Shown piece after piece: positions 53,789 to 63,407 of a stretch of 64,000 nucleotides of DNA (positions are counted from its first letter, which is position 1; each line of letters starts with the position of its first letter). Made by a program: the position numbers and the translations under genes. Source of the DNA: Hoeflea sp. (lineage in GTDB: Bacteria > Pseudomonadota > Alphaproteobacteria > Rhizobiales > Rhizobiaceae). Below the pieces are notes generated by a model. It was given only the letters and a program-made list of their open reading frames with translations. It had not been told where the DNA came from and did no database searches. Location of the stretch: the NCBI GenBank assembly GCA_020637795.1, contig JACKJT010000001.1, forward strand, positions 1,178,001 to 1,242,000, in the 5' to 3' direction.

Positions 53789-56776
53789 TCAGGCGCGGCG
53801 GCGGTCAGAACCGTAGCCATCGATCCGGGAGCGGAGTTCATCCATCTCGCGGCGGATCCGCTCGGCCGCAGCATCGTTGCGGGGCGCCGGGACAGGTGCA
53901 GCCGGCGGTTGGGCCCGGGCAGCCGGCATCGCGGGCGCCTGCGGCGCAGGCTGCGTGACCTGCTGCGGCCAGGCCTGCGGCGGCGCGGGTGCATACTGCG
54001 GCTCAACCGGATAGACCGCCGCGCAGGGGTGCCGCGGCATCTGCTGCGGCTGCGGATAGGCGTGGGGCGGCAACGGATAGGCCTGGGGCGGCACGGCGGG
54101 CATCATCTGCGGCGGCAGCGGATAGGGCTGGGCTGCCGGTGCTGCAGCGTAAACCGGCTGATGGACCGGGTGACCCGCCGCATAGCCGGGATGATAGGGA
54201 TAGGGCTGCGGCTGCGGGTGCTGAAGCGGAGGCTGGTAGGGCGGCTGTGCATAGAGCTGGGGCTGCGGCGCAGGGGCCGGCCAGAAAGGCTGGGCGGTGC
54301 GAGGATCCGGACTCCCCTGACCTGCCGGGTAAGCCACCGCGGCCTGCGGCTGGCCATGGGCGGCCATGAAGGCCTGCGCGTTGCGGCCGGTGGCGGTGAT
54401 CGGGTCATGGTCCGCGGCAGGCTGGAGCGCCGGCGCGGAGGCCCCGTCTTGCGCGGCGCGGGTTTCTGAACGCGGGGCCTGCTCGCGGACGGGCTTCGGG
54501 CGCAGCAAGCCAAGGCGGAAGGTTTCACGCAGGCCGGGTCTGGCGGCGAAGGGCTCTGCCTGCGCGGAGTGTCCGGCAACGGGCTGTTGCTGGCCGGACC
54601 AGGGCTGCCCCGCCGCGTCGGCGGCGGCGTCACGGCCGGCCATTCCGTTCTCGCCGGACGACCAGAACCGTTGGCCAGGCCCGCCGGGAGGTGTCCGCGG
54701 GCCAGGCGATGGCGGCTGGGGATAGCCGCCGGAGGCCGAACCCGGGAACCGGGCCTGCATGCCATTGTAGGCGCGGATGCTTTCGACCGCGCCGGCCAGC
54801 AGCGCCAGGCCGAGGCCGGCGAGGAAGCCTGCGATCATGCCGCCGATGGCAATGAACTTGCGCGACGGGCCCATCGGCTGAAGCGGCGCCTCGGCCGGGG
54901 AAATGACCCGGACGTTGCGCGTCGACAGGTTGGAGCGTTCGCTGGTCTCGCGCGAGCGGGTGAGGAAGGCCTCATAGATGCCGCGGGTGGCGTTGGCCTT
55001 GCGCTCGAGTTCGCGCAAGGTGACGAGCTCGACCGACTGGTCGATGGCGCGGCTCTTGGCGACGGCCATCTGGCTTGCCAGCTCCTGCTCGGTTTCCACC
55101 GCGCGCTGCAGCTCGGTCTGGGAACTGGCGACGATGCGGCGCAACTCGGCGCTGATCTCGTTGGTGATGGTCTCGAGCGACTGCATGGCAGCGATGTATT
55201 GCGGATGGCGGGGGCCGAGCCGGGTCGCCAGCGATTCCGCGTTTGACTTGGTCTGGGCGTATTGCTTGCGCAGTTCGCTGAGATTGTTGGACAAGAGCTC
55301 TTCGGGAAAGGCGCCGGAGAGGACGTCGTCGATCTTCACCCTGGCAAGGTTGTCGGCCTTGACCCGGATGCCGACCTTCATGGCCCGGGCATTTGCGAGC
55401 TGATCGCTCAGCGCCAGGATCTCCTTGTCATCGATATATTGTCCGCCGACGCCGACCAGGCCGTTCTCGGCCTTGAAGCGCTCGACCTCGCGCTCGGCGG
55501 CGTCAAGATCGGCGCGCAGCGAGTTGATCCGGGTGTCGATGGATTCCGATGTCCGCTCCAGCAGGCTGGATTGCGCCTGGCCTTCGGAATCGAGGTAGGT
55601 CTCGACGATCTGATTGGCAATCAGCGCAGACTTTTCCGGATCTCGCGTGTCGACGCCGACGATGATGACGAAGGTCTTCGCGTCGCGGCCGACCGACAAT
55701 GCGTCGCGGAGCTTGTTGAGCGCCTTCTGTTCGCCCTCGGTCGTTGCGTTCTTGCCGGTGAACAATTCCTTGATCAGCGAGAGGCCGCCGCCGATGCCAC
55801 CGGACGACATCGATCCGTTGAACTCGGGATCACGGTCGAGACCCAGATCCTCGATCACCTTCTCCAGAACGCTGGTCGACGACAGGATCTGCAACTGGCT
55901 GTCGGTGATCGCCAGCATGGCCTCGGTGGAAAGCTGCTGGTTGCGGATGTCGTCTTCGGTGACCCGGATTTCGCGCGGATCAACAAACAGCCGGCTTTCG
56001 GCATAATATTTGTGCGGCGTCGACAGCGCCATCAGCACGCCGAGCACGGCTCCAGCCGCGGTTGCCGCGGCGATCAGCCGCCGGAAGCGCCAGACCGCGG
56101 ATATCAGGATCGACGCATCGAGCAGCGGCCGTGTTCCGTCCTCGAACTGGCCGTCGCCGGACGCGGCATGCCAGTGGTAGTGATCGTCGCCATTGTACTG
56201 GTCGTCACGCGGGCGGCCCCTGGGGCGGCTCCGGGGGCGTTCGGAGGCAACGGGTGAAGGCTCCGGCCGGGCTGTCGCCCGGGAATGGCTCTCCGGGCCG
56301 GGACCCGGCTGCGCTTCCGCAGCAGCACGGATCGCGGCCGGTTCATCGGCGGCAGGGTCCGCATCGACGGCGCGGGGCTCTGCAGGCCTGGCTTCCGGGG
56401 CGATCGTGCCGATCAGGCGGGCGATCCTGTCGCCAAATCTCTCGCGTCCCGGCGATGGCTGGCCGACCGCGGCAGGCTGCGGACGCGCGTCTGCCGGGCG
56501 CGGCGCTGCCGGTTTGGCTGGGGCGGATGCAAGCAGGGACGGCGTGGTCGGGGCCTGATTGCCGGGCTCGGCAAAGCGCGACGTGGAAATGCGCGCCGAA
56601 CGGGTGGGCGCGGTCAGAAGCGACGCACTTGAGGCCGTCGACGCCCTGCCCGGGCGTGCACCGGCTTCCGGAACCCAGGACGCGGGTTCGGGCGCGGCCG
56701 GCTGCGCGTCGCGAGCATGGTCAAGAAGCGATCCGCGGCGGCCGCGGTGTCTTCTGTCTTCGGTGGAATCGCTCAT
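53789..56776 (-). CDS. Wzz/ExoP-type polysaccharide chain-length protein without a kinase domain
   Basis: A 995-aa inner-membrane protein. Residues 1-225 are disordered, Ala/Pro/Arg-rich; helix 1 at about 228-252; the Wzz motif region HKYYAESRLFVDPREIRV follows; coiled coil and GNVR-like part (about 405-640, NVRVISPAEAPLQPMGPSRK); helix 2 at about 641-664. The 330-residue cytoplasmic tail is Pro/Gln/Tyr/Ala-rich (QPYPLPPQMMPAVPPQAYPL) where ExoP-type proteins carry a tyrosine kinase; I find no Walker motif there. It should control chain length or export of a surface polysaccharide, together with the flippase and glycosyltransferases that follow. Confidence 0.9.
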   Translation of the reverse strand: MSDSTEDRRHRGRRGSLLDHARDAQPAAPEPASWVPEAGARPGRASTASSASLLTAPTRSARISTSRFAEPGNQAPTTPSLLASAPAKPAAPRPADARPQPAAVGQPSPGRERFGDRIARLIGTIAPEARPAEPRAVDADPAADEPAAIRAAAEAQPGPGPESHSRATARPEPSPVASERPRSRPRGRPRDDQYNGDDHYHWHAASGDGQFEDGTRPLLDASILISAVWRFRRLIAAATAAGAVLGVLMALSTPHKYYAESRLFVDPREIRVTEDDIRNQQLSTEAMLAITDSQLQILSSTSVLEKVIEDLGLDRDPEFNGSMSSGGIGGGLSLIKELFTGKNATTEGEQKALNKLRDALSVGRDAKTFVIIVGVDTRDPEKSALIANQIVETYLDSEGQAQSSLLERTSESIDTRINSLRADLDAAEREVERFKAENGLVGVGGQYIDDKEILALSDQLANARAMKVGIRVKADNLARVKIDDVLSGAFPEELLSNNLSELRKQYAQTKSNAESLATRLGPRHPQYIAAMQSLETITNEISAELRRIVASSQTELQRAVETEQELASQMAVAKSRAIDQSVELVTLRELERKANATRGIYEAFLTRSRETSERSNLSTRNVRVISPAEAPLQPMGPSRKFIAIGGMIAGFLAGLGLALLAGAVESIRAYNGMQARFPGSASGGYPQPPSPGPRTPPGGPGQRFWSSGENGMAGRDAAADAAGQPWSGQQQPVAGHSAQAEPFAARPGLRETFRLGLLRPKPVREQAPRSETRAAQDGASAPALQPAADHDPITATGRNAQAFMAAHGQPQAAVAYPAGQGSPDPRTAQPFWPAPAPQPQLYAQPPYQPPLQHPQPQPYPYHPGYAAGHPVHQPVYAAAPAAQPYPLPPQMMPAVPPQAYPLPPHAYPQPQQMPRHPCAAVYPVEPQYAPAPPQAWPQQVTQPAPQAPAMPAARAQPPAAPVPAPRNDAAAERIRREMDELRSRIDGYGSDRRRA

Positions 56777-57001
56777 GTCCGGCTTTGGCCGCCCTGGTTG
56801 GCAAATTCGTCGACTTCGTTAAGACAGGCTATAAATTCATGGGTAACAAATGGTTAATTTCCGGCGAAACAGTTGGAGAATCGGCTGTTATTCGAACGGG
56901 CCTGCGCCCTTGCCGCTGCGGCCGCATATAGCCAAATTCGCATAAATCCCGCCGGCTCGAACGCCGAATTAACACATTCCCCGTATGATTTGACGGATGA
57001 A

Positions 57002-58312
57002 ATGACGGTTGCGGCAGCTGCAGGCGTCTTCCCGATACGGTACATGATGATTGATCGCCTGAGACACCTCGCCAGCGCCAACGGCGCCCTGATCCGCGCC
57101 TACCTCTCGATGGTGGGGGGATCGGCCGGCCGGCTGGTGATTTCGCTCGTATATTTCATCGCCATCGCCAACACATTGTCGATCAGCGAATTCGGGCTGT
57201 TCGCCACCGCATCGGCATGCGGCATCATGCTGTCACGGCTCCTGGCCTTCGGTTTCGTCTCGCCGCTCTACCGGATCGCAACCGTGAAGACGCGGCTGCT
57301 CGGGGTCTACACCGCCGGCTTCCTGGGTGGGGTGGTGCTGTCGGCGCCGGTGATCGCGCTCGCGGCCTGGCTGACCCACGCGCTGATCTTCGCCGGCGAG
57401 ATGCAGCTTGCGACCTTCGCCAAGATCATCGTGGCGGAAGTGCTGTGCTGGCGGATCATGGAGATCGCGGTCATCGTCAGCTACGGCACCAACCGCTTCG
57501 GCTCCGGCTCGTTGCTGGTGGTGGTCGCCACCGCGCTCAAGACCGTTGCCGCGGTGCTGTTTGCCTGGCTCGCCGATGCGACGCTTGCCAACTGGGGCTG
57601 GTATTACCTCGCCGCCAACGGGCTGGCTGCCGTCATCGCCATCGCGTTCTTCTATCCGCGGGTCAGGCTGCGCTGGAAACCGGCGCTCTACATCCGGCGC
57701 TGGGTCGACGCGGTTTCGGTGGCGGGCGCCGAGATGCTGTTCTATGTGCAATCGGAGCTGGACAAGGTGCTGGTGCTCTCGATCGGCGGACCCGAAACAG
57801 CCGGGATCTACGCCATCATCATGCGGCTGGTCGACCTGACTGCGCTGCCGGTGCGCGCCTTCCTGACGGTGCTGACACAGAAACTGATGCGCACCTCGGC
57901 GATGCTCAACGAGCTCAAGAACCGGATCCTGCTCGAAGGCGTGGTTGCGGCGGTTTCCACCGCGGGGCTTCTCGGGATGGCGGGATTCCTTTGGCTGTTT
58001 CCCACGGCGCTCGGGCAGAATGTCGCCGTGGCGGCGCCGCTGCTGATCCTCGTCGTGCTGGTACCGGCCTTCCGAAACCTGATCGAGTACCATTCGGAAC
58101 TCTTGTATGCGACGGGCCGGACGGTGGTGCGGATGCTGATCCTGGCGTCGCTCGGCGCGATGAAGGCGCTGCTGCTCGCCTATGTGCTTGGGCTCACGAC
58201 CGATGTGGTGATCTGGGTCGAGCTTCTGAACGTTGCGTTCCTGGTGCTCTATCTGCAATCGGCGCTTATGACCTACCGGGCCTTGCGCACGGTGAAGAAG
58301 CGGCCGATCTGA
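57002..58312 (+). CDS. Polysaccharide flippase (Wzx/MATE-like)
   Basis: A 436-aa inner-membrane protein with about 12 helices of the PST/Wzx flippase type. Typical parts: GGSAGRLVISLVYFIAIANTL with FGLFATASACGIMLSRLLAFG, VQSELDKVLVLSIGGPETAGIYAIIMRLVD (helix 7-8 region), and YHSELLYATGRTVVRMLILA. ATG 57002 (MTVAAAAGVFP) is tentative; ATG 57044 (MMIDRLRHLAS) is equally possible, since neither has a strong ribosome site. Divergent from the Wzz gene; it would move lipid-linked sugar units to the periplasm. Confidence 0.85.
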   Translation: MTVAAAAGVFPIRYMMIDRLRHLASANGALIRAYLSMVGGSAGRLVISLVYFIAIANTLSISEFGLFATASACGIMLSRLLAFGFVSPLYRIATVKTRLLGVYTAGFLGGVVLSAPVIALAAWLTHALIFAGEMQLATFAKIIVAEVLCWRIMEIAVIVSYGTNRFGSGSLLVVVATALKTVAAVLFAWLADATLANWGWYYLAANGLAAVIAIAFFYPRVRLRWKPALYIRRWVDAVSVAGAEMLFYVQSELDKVLVLSIGGPETAGIYAIIMRLVDLTALPVRAFLTVLTQKLMRTSAMLNELKNRILLEGVVAAVSTAGLLGMAGFLWLFPTALGQNVAVAAPLLILVVLVPAFRNLIEYHSELLYATGRTVVRMLILASLGAMKALLLAYVLGLTTDVVIWVELLNVAFLVLYLQSALMTYRALRTVKKRPI

Positions 58313-58322
58313 AGCGTCGGCT

Positions 58323-59201
58323 CTATTGCGGCGTCACCGAGAACGCCAGCCTACGGATCTCGGATATCGGGTGATGGACGAAGGACTGCACGCCGACCGC
58401 GACCTGGTCGGGGCGCAGCTCGCGCATGAAGATCTCCAAACCCTCGATCGTTTCGGGATAGGTTTCGCGGAACCAGAGCATGTGACACAGCGCCTTATCG
58501 GAGACCGCATGCCCCTCGCCGCCCAGCACCTCGTCGGCGAAGCGGCCATAGATCGTGCATTCGGATATGGCGCGCGAGGAAATCAGCGCACGGACCCAGT
58601 TGCGGCCGGTGGTGCTTTCGATGTGATCGAGCAGCGCCCGGGCGGTGTCGACCCGCCATCCGATGAAGGTGTTGATGTAATCATGAGCCGGGGTGACCGT
58701 TGCAGGCAAGCCAAGCAGATGGCCGGCATGGGCCAGCCACTCACGGTGTTCGCCCATCTCTTGGCTGACGCCACCATCGATGCGGAACATCCGCATCCTG
58801 CCGTCCGCCCACATGCCTGCAGGATCATAGGGACGCACCATCACCACGTCGGAATCGATCGACAGGAGCATGTCGGCGTCGATGTGGCGGGCAAGCGCAA
58901 GACGGCGGATCTGCTGGGCATGCCAGCCGCGCAAGGGCACGGAAAACGGGCTCAGCCAAACGCGGCGGCGGCCAAGACTTGCCGGATCGGGGAAGGAGCG
59001 CAGCCAGCGGGGAAACAGCTCGGTTTCGCTGACGACGGTGCGGCGCAGGCCCTCGAGCGGCTTGAATGCCGCCACGTCGCGCGGCTCGACCAGGATGTAG
59101 TGGTGCCAGTCGCCTGACAGAAACCGGTCGAGGCTTTCACACATCAGGCGGCAGCGGTCCAGGTCAGGGGACCAGGACGCGGTCATTACGGCTGTCTTCA
59201 T
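58323..59201 (-). CDS. DUF6492-type glycosyltransferase-like protein
   Basis: A 292-aa protein with a GT-A-like N-terminal half: MKTAVMTASWSPDLDRCRLM (first strand), then ADMLLSIDSDVVMVRPY, where DSD resembles the DxD metal motif, and HDYINTFIGWRV. The C-terminal part includes SECTIYGRFADEV, as in the uncharacterised DUF6492 proteins near polysaccharide genes. It begins 43 bases after the WecG/TagA-type gene. Enzymatic role as a sugar transferase is inferred from fold and context. Confidence 0.75.
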   Translation of the reverse strand: MKTAVMTASWSPDLDRCRLMCESLDRFLSGDWHHYILVEPRDVAAFKPLEGLRRTVVSETELFPRWLRSFPDPASLGRRRVWLSPFSVPLRGWHAQQIRRLALARHIDADMLLSIDSDVVMVRPYDPAGMWADGRMRMFRIDGGVSQEMGEHREWLAHAGHLLGLPATVTPAHDYINTFIGWRVDTARALLDHIESTTGRNWVRALISSRAISECTIYGRFADEVLGGEGHAVSDKALCHMLWFRETYPETIEGLEIFMRELRPDQVAVGVQSFVHHPISEIRRLAFSVTPQ

Positions 59202-59244
59202 GGCAGTTCCGGTCGATTGCTGAAGGCGGGCGTCGCGTCAGTTG

Positions 59245-60024
59245 TCAGGCGGGAAGCCCGGAGTGCCGACCCGCGCCGAGAACCTTGTAGCGCAAGAGAT
59301 GAAACAGGAAAACCGGATTGCCGAGAATGTAGCGGCGCCAGAGCCGGGACGGTTCCAGGATCAGGCGCCAGACCCACTCGAGCCTCAGATTGCGGAAAAA
59401 TTCCGGGGCGCGCGGGACCGCGCCGGAGACGAAATCGAACAACGCGCCGACGCCAAAGACGACACGGCCATGGCCCTGCCCGATATTGCTGTCGATCCAG
59501 ATTTCCTGCGACGGGCTGCCCATCGCCACCAGGGTGATGTCGGGATTGACGGCAGAGAGATCCGCAAGCACTTTCGAGCTGTCGTTCTTGTCGAAATATC
59601 CGTCCGACACGGCAACGAACTCATGCCACGGAGTGGCGGTCCCGAAGTTGACGGTCGCACGCTCGAGAATGTCCGGACGGGCACCGATCAGCGCCACTTT
59701 CAGCGGCTTTTCCGTATGCACCAGCAGCGCCGGAATGAAGTCGGTGCCGTTCAAGTTGGCCGGGAAGGCCGTGCCATGGAGCGCGCGGGAGGCGATATCA
59801 ACGCCGACCCCGTCGGGCAGCACCTCGGATTTGCTCAGGCCCTGGCGATACCTGGAATTGCGCATGGCAAGATTGGCATTGTTGGCATTGAGGAAGTTGA
59901 AAATGCGCTGGGGGCCATTGCCTTCGATCGTCCGCTTCAGCTCGTCGAGCGCCTGAGCCCAGCCCAGGGCTGCGACTCGGATGCCGAGAATATCGCGATG
60001 CTGACCTTTTTCCACTGCTGGCAT
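59245..60024 (-). CDS. WecG/TagA/CpsF family glycosyltransferase
   Basis: A 259-aa GT26 enzyme. Conserved: FNFLNANNANLAMRNSRYR, DGVGVDIASRALHG, the LIGARPDILERA nucleotide-sugar part, DITLVAMGSPSQEIWI, and GVGALFDFVSGAVPRAPEFF with LEWVWRLILEPSRLWRRY at the end, all hallmarks of the family that adds N-acetylmannosaminuronate-type sugars to lipid-linked acceptors. The start MPAVEKGQHRD follows GGAG by 5 bases; two ATGs further upstream are less likely. Transferred sugar unknown. Confidence 0.92.
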   Translation of the reverse strand: MPAVEKGQHRDILGIRVAALGWAQALDELKRTIEGNGPQRIFNFLNANNANLAMRNSRYRQGLSKSEVLPDGVGVDIASRALHGTAFPANLNGTDFIPALLVHTEKPLKVALIGARPDILERATVNFGTATPWHEFVAVSDGYFDKNDSSKVLADLSAVNPDITLVAMGSPSQEIWIDSNIGQGHGRVVFGVGALFDFVSGAVPRAPEFFRNLRLEWVWRLILEPSRLWRRYILGNPVFLFHLLRYKVLGAGRHSGLPA

Positions 60025-60154
60025 GGTAACTCCGAACACTCTGCCTGTAGGCCGGCATTCCATCATGGGGCGCCCTGGCAATCGTGTTAGCACTTTCTTA
60101 ACTTGTCCGCAGCCGCATTTCACAAATGCGGTTAAGGCCCAAATTTACCTCTTG

Positions 60155-61327
60155 TTAACCATGCCGCGGAAGCCGTTCCAGGCCACGTGACAGGGCGTTC
60201 GTCAATCCCTCCAGCTGGAGGGTGTGAAAGGCGCGGCCATCGCGGTCGAGAGGCTCGCCGGCGCGTGACCGGCCGACCATTTCGATCAGCGACCGGGCGA
60301 AGGCCTGCGGCTCATCGGCAACCGTGCAATTGTCCGGCCGGGTGGAGATGCCGCGCAGCGCGCTCGGCGTTGCCACCGATGGCAGACCCATCTCGAAGGT
60401 CTCGATCGTCTTGAGCTGGACGCCGGTGCCGGTGCGCGAGATCAGCGGCACGACCCGGCAGGATTGGACGAAGGCGCGGGCGTCGGGGACCCGGCCGAGA
60501 AACGAAACATTATCAGGAGCATCCAGCGTGTCCGAACCGATGCCGCCGGCGATCGCGATGCGGAAATCCGACGGGAGGCGCGGAACGATCTCCTCAAGGA
60601 ACCAGTCAAGGCCCGAGCGGTTGGCGGCCCAGGTCCAGGAGCCGATCATGCCGGCATCATGGACCGGTGCACGGGGCGACGGCGGATGCGGCGCGGTGAC
60701 CGAGGTGACCAGCGGCAGGACGGACGACCGGTTGTCGCCGGCGACACCAAGGGCGGCGCGGTCGGCCTCGGCCAGCGTGAAGACATGGGCCGACATGGCG
60801 CAGAGGCTGGCCTCCAGCCCGGTCAGCAGCCGGGAATCGCGCTCGAACAGGAAGCGGGTGATGCGGCTTTCGGCATTGCGGGCATTGTCGGCGGCGCTGT
60901 GGGCCTCGACATTGTGGGCGACGAAGACCGCCGGAAGGGACGCGAAAACATCCCTGAAGGCGCCGGGCAGCTGCACCGAATTGAGGACCAGCCCGTCGAC
61001 CGGGGCCAGTGCGGCGAGCGCGGAGCGGATGTCGGCAGGCGTGACGGCATGCATCTTGGCAACGGACACCGGTTCCCCGTGAACGAAGGCATCCTTGAGC
61101 CAAAGCGCCTTCTGCCTCTTGCCGACACGGGCATTGGTGACTTCGAGGCGGCCAAGCAGGCGGGTCACATCCGGATGGGCCGGCTCATGGCCGGGCTGCA
61201 GGAAGCCGATCACCGACACCCTGTGGCCGAGCAGCCTGATGGCATCGACGATCACACGGTTGGCAATGTCATAGCCGGAAGCCGGGTTTGCCACCGGGAC
61301 AAGCGAGGAAATGAAGACAAGATGCAT
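60155..61327 (-). CDS. Group 1 glycosyltransferase
   Basis: A 390-aa GT-B fold protein. Start MHLVFISSLVPVANPASGYDIANRVIVDA is a typical GT4/GT1 N-terminus with the acceptor-side loop; the C-terminal half has GMIGSWTWAANRSGLDWFLE, AIAGGIGSDT, VSFLGRVPDARAFVQSCRVV and VPLISRTGTGVQLKTIETFEMGLPSVAT, the donor-binding EX7E-type region. ATG 61327 is chosen; the frame is open 32 codons further. First gene of a minus-strand trio with the WecG-type and DUF6492-type genes, though 130 AT-rich bases separate it from the next. Confidence 0.9.
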   Translation of the reverse strand: MHLVFISSLVPVANPASGYDIANRVIVDAIRLLGHRVSVIGFLQPGHEPAHPDVTRLLGRLEVTNARVGKRQKALWLKDAFVHGEPVSVAKMHAVTPADIRSALAALAPVDGLVLNSVQLPGAFRDVFASLPAVFVAHNVEAHSAADNARNAESRITRFLFERDSRLLTGLEASLCAMSAHVFTLAEADRAALGVAGDNRSSVLPLVTSVTAPHPPSPRAPVHDAGMIGSWTWAANRSGLDWFLEEIVPRLPSDFRIAIAGGIGSDTLDAPDNVSFLGRVPDARAFVQSCRVVPLISRTGTGVQLKTIETFEMGLPSVATPSALRGISTRPDNCTVADEPQAFARSLIEMVGRSRAGEPLDRDGRAFHTLQLEGLTNALSRGLERLPRHG

Positions 61328-61473
61328 GCGGGTTCCGATCCGATATCGGCACAGACTATAGCGCCGCTGCTTGAAAGGCGCGTTAAACGCCTGATTCAAA
61401 TGCTTCAGATCGGCTTCAGGCATTGTTCAGAAAGCTGTGATTGGATGACAATGTAGCAACCGGATATCCACCC

Positions 61474-62463
61474 ATGACGCCTGACCCCGTTTTCGTCACC
61501 GAGCATGCCCGCTCCACAGGCCTCAAGCCGGACCGAATTCGCGTCGTCATCACGCTGCCGACATTCCGCCGGCCCGATCACCTGATAATGACACTGGACT
61601 CGCTGCAGGCGCAGGGCCTGAGCGACGACACGGCCGTGGTGGTGATGGACAATGACGCCGAGGGTTTGCAGGGCGCCCGCGCGGCGGCCGAATGGCTGTC
61701 CGGATCGCGGCTCGGAGGCATCGTCATCGTGGCGCACCAGCGCGGCAACTGCCATGCCTACAATGCCGGCTGGGAAACCGCGCTGGCGGAGTTTCCGCGG
61801 CTGACCCACATCGCCGTGATCGACGATGACGAGATTGCCGGCCCCGACTGGCTGTCGAGACTGATGAAGACGGCGCAGAAGACCGGCGCCGACCTGGTCG
61901 GCGGCCCGCAGATCCCGGTGTTTGCCGACAAGGCGCTCGACGGTTGGCGACGGCATCCGGTGTTTACGCCGCACTACCGGGAATCCGGGCTGGTGCCGAT
62001 CCTCTATTCTTCGGGCAACGTGCTGATTTCGCGGCCGGTGCTGGACATGATGCCACGGCCGTTTCTCGATCCGGCGTTCAATTTCATCGGCGGCGGCGAC
62101 AGCGATTTCTACCGGCGGGCCAAGGCGCGCGGCTTCGCCTTCGGCTGGAGCGCCGAAGCGGCGGTGATGGAAACGCTGCCATCGCGGCGGGCCGAGTTTT
62201 CCTGGCTGAATGCGCGGTCGCTCCGGAACGGGGCGATCTCGGCAATCCTGGAGAAACGGCAATGGCCGGGCATTCCCGGCCGGGTCCGGACGCTGGCCAA
62301 ATCGCTCGCCCTGCTTGCCGCTTCACCCCTGCGTGGCCTGCGGCTCGGATTTCAGACCGGCTCGGCTGTGATCGGGCTCTACCATATCCAGGTGGCTATC
62401 GGGCGGCTGATGGCCGAGTTCGGGCTGGTCAACGAACAATACCGAAATCCCGAGAGCAACTGA
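61474..62463 (+). CDS. Family 2 glycosyltransferase
   Basis: A 329-aa GT-A enzyme: IRVVITLPTFRRPDHLIMTLDSL (nucleotide-sugar site), VVVMDNDAEG, RGNCHAYNAGWETAL, the DxD-type IAVIDDDEIAGPDWL, and ISSGN-like LYSSGNVLISRPV with FNFIGGGDSDFYRRAKARG, the acceptor region containing the likely base (GGDSD). A C-terminal amphipathic segment (LALLAASPLRGLRLGFQTGS) may contact the membrane. ATG 61474 is used; a TTG 11 codons earlier is possible. Divergent from the group 1 enzyme. Confidence 0.9.
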   Translation: MTPDPVFVTEHARSTGLKPDRIRVVITLPTFRRPDHLIMTLDSLQAQGLSDDTAVVVMDNDAEGLQGARAAAEWLSGSRLGGIVIVAHQRGNCHAYNAGWETALAEFPRLTHIAVIDDDEIAGPDWLSRLMKTAQKTGADLVGGPQIPVFADKALDGWRRHPVFTPHYRESGLVPILYSSGNVLISRPVLDMMPRPFLDPAFNFIGGGDSDFYRRAKARGFAFGWSAEAAVMETLPSRRAEFSWLNARSLRNGAISAILEKRQWPGIPGRVRTLAKSLALLAASPLRGLRLGFQTGSAVIGLYHIQVAIGRLMAEFGLVNEQYRNPESN

Positions 62464-62502
62464 CGCAACGCTGCCCGGGGCCGCAACAAGCGCCCGGCTG
62501 GA

Positions 62503-63039
62503 TCAGTGCGACGGCGCTTCGGCAGCAGGCGGCGGAGCCTGGCGCTCGATCGTCGGGTTGTTCTTCAGCGAACGGCCCTGCTGCACGTTGGAGCGGATGT
62601 CTTCCTTGGACAGGAAATCGATCTGCTCGACGATGACGTCGTGGAACAGTTCCTCGCCGACCCGCTCGTTGAGGGAGTCGCGAATGAGTGTCTTGAAGGC
62701 GTCGAGGTCGAACCGCTCCATGTCGGGGAAGTCGATGACCGGTTCGCCGACAAGCGCGGAGTAGAGCGCGTCGGTGATAAGTTCATTGACCGGGACGCTG
62801 AGTTTTTCGGTCTTTTTCGGATCGACCGTGTAGGACAGCCGGGTCAGGAAATAGCCCTGCACCGCGCCGCTGCTGATGACCGGAATTGAAGTGACTTCGC
62901 CACGGATGGTCTCCAGGCCGCCAAACATGGCGGGATCGGGCTCAACCACTTCCTTCTTGTTGGTGACCTGGACCGAGAAATAGACCGACGCCAGCGCCAC
63001 AGCGCAAATCCAGACGCCAGTGGCGAGCAGTTTGATCAT
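62503..63039 (-). CDS. Membrane-anchored flagellar-cluster protein, FliL-like layout
   Basis: A 178-aa protein with one N-terminal helix (LLATGVWICAVALASVYFSV) and a periplasmic domain: a beta-rich part (RGEVTSIPVISSGAVQGYFL, RLSYTVDPKK) followed by helices FDLDAFKTLIRDSLNERVGE and FHDVIVEQIDFLSKEDI, then a Pro-rich tail. The layout resembles FliL, but similarity is weak. Its ATG overlaps the stop of the preceding gene (ATGA), so it is part of the flagellar operon. A homologue occurs in the same place in rhizobial motility clusters by memory. Confidence 0.75.
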   Translation of the reverse strand: MIKLLATGVWICAVALASVYFSVQVTNKKEVVEPDPAMFGGLETIRGEVTSIPVISSGAVQGYFLTRLSYTVDPKKTEKLSVPVNELITDALYSALVGEPVIDFPDMERFDLDAFKTLIRDSLNERVGEELFHDVIVEQIDFLSKEDIRSNVQQGRSLKNNPTIERQAPPPAAEAPSH

Positions 63040-63407
63040 GACAATTCGATGGCCCTGAACTGGTCAGCGGAATAGGTGCCGTCGGCTTCCCATGCCGCCA
63101 CGGTTTCCTTGATCATCTCGGCGATGTCGCGAACCGCTTCCATGTGCGCCTCGACCTTGACATGGTTGACCTTCAGCTTGGCCCGGACCGTCTCAAGATG
63201 CTGCTTGTGCGCCGGCTCGAGATCTTCCGGACGGATGCCGTTGAACAGCATGGTCATGTCATAGAGGCAACGGCTCTTGATCGTGTTCGACCGGTTGAGG
63301 TCGAAATCGGGATCGGTCCCGATCGCCGCATTTTCGGCGTCGATCACGGCTTCAAGACGGGACAGGACACCGATAATCCGATGATTGTGTGAGTTCATTT
63401 CGCTCAT
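63036..63407 (-). CDS. FlgN-like flagellar protein
   Basis: A 123-aa, mostly helical soluble protein: NSHNHRIIGVLSRLEAVIDA, then NRSNTIKSRCLYDMTMLFNG and a long helix with KQHLETVRAKLKVNHVKVEA. Size, helicity and position suggest the FlgN type of flagellar export chaperone for hook-associated proteins, but no motif is decisive. It overlaps both neighbours by four bases (ATGA), so the three genes are translationally coupled. Confidence 0.7.
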   Translation of the reverse strand: MSEMNSHNHRIIGVLSRLEAVIDAENAAIGTDPDFDLNRSNTIKSRCLYDMTMLFNGIRPEDLEPAHKQHLETVRAKLKVNHVKVEAHMEAVRDIAEMIKETVAAWEADGTYSADQFRAIELS

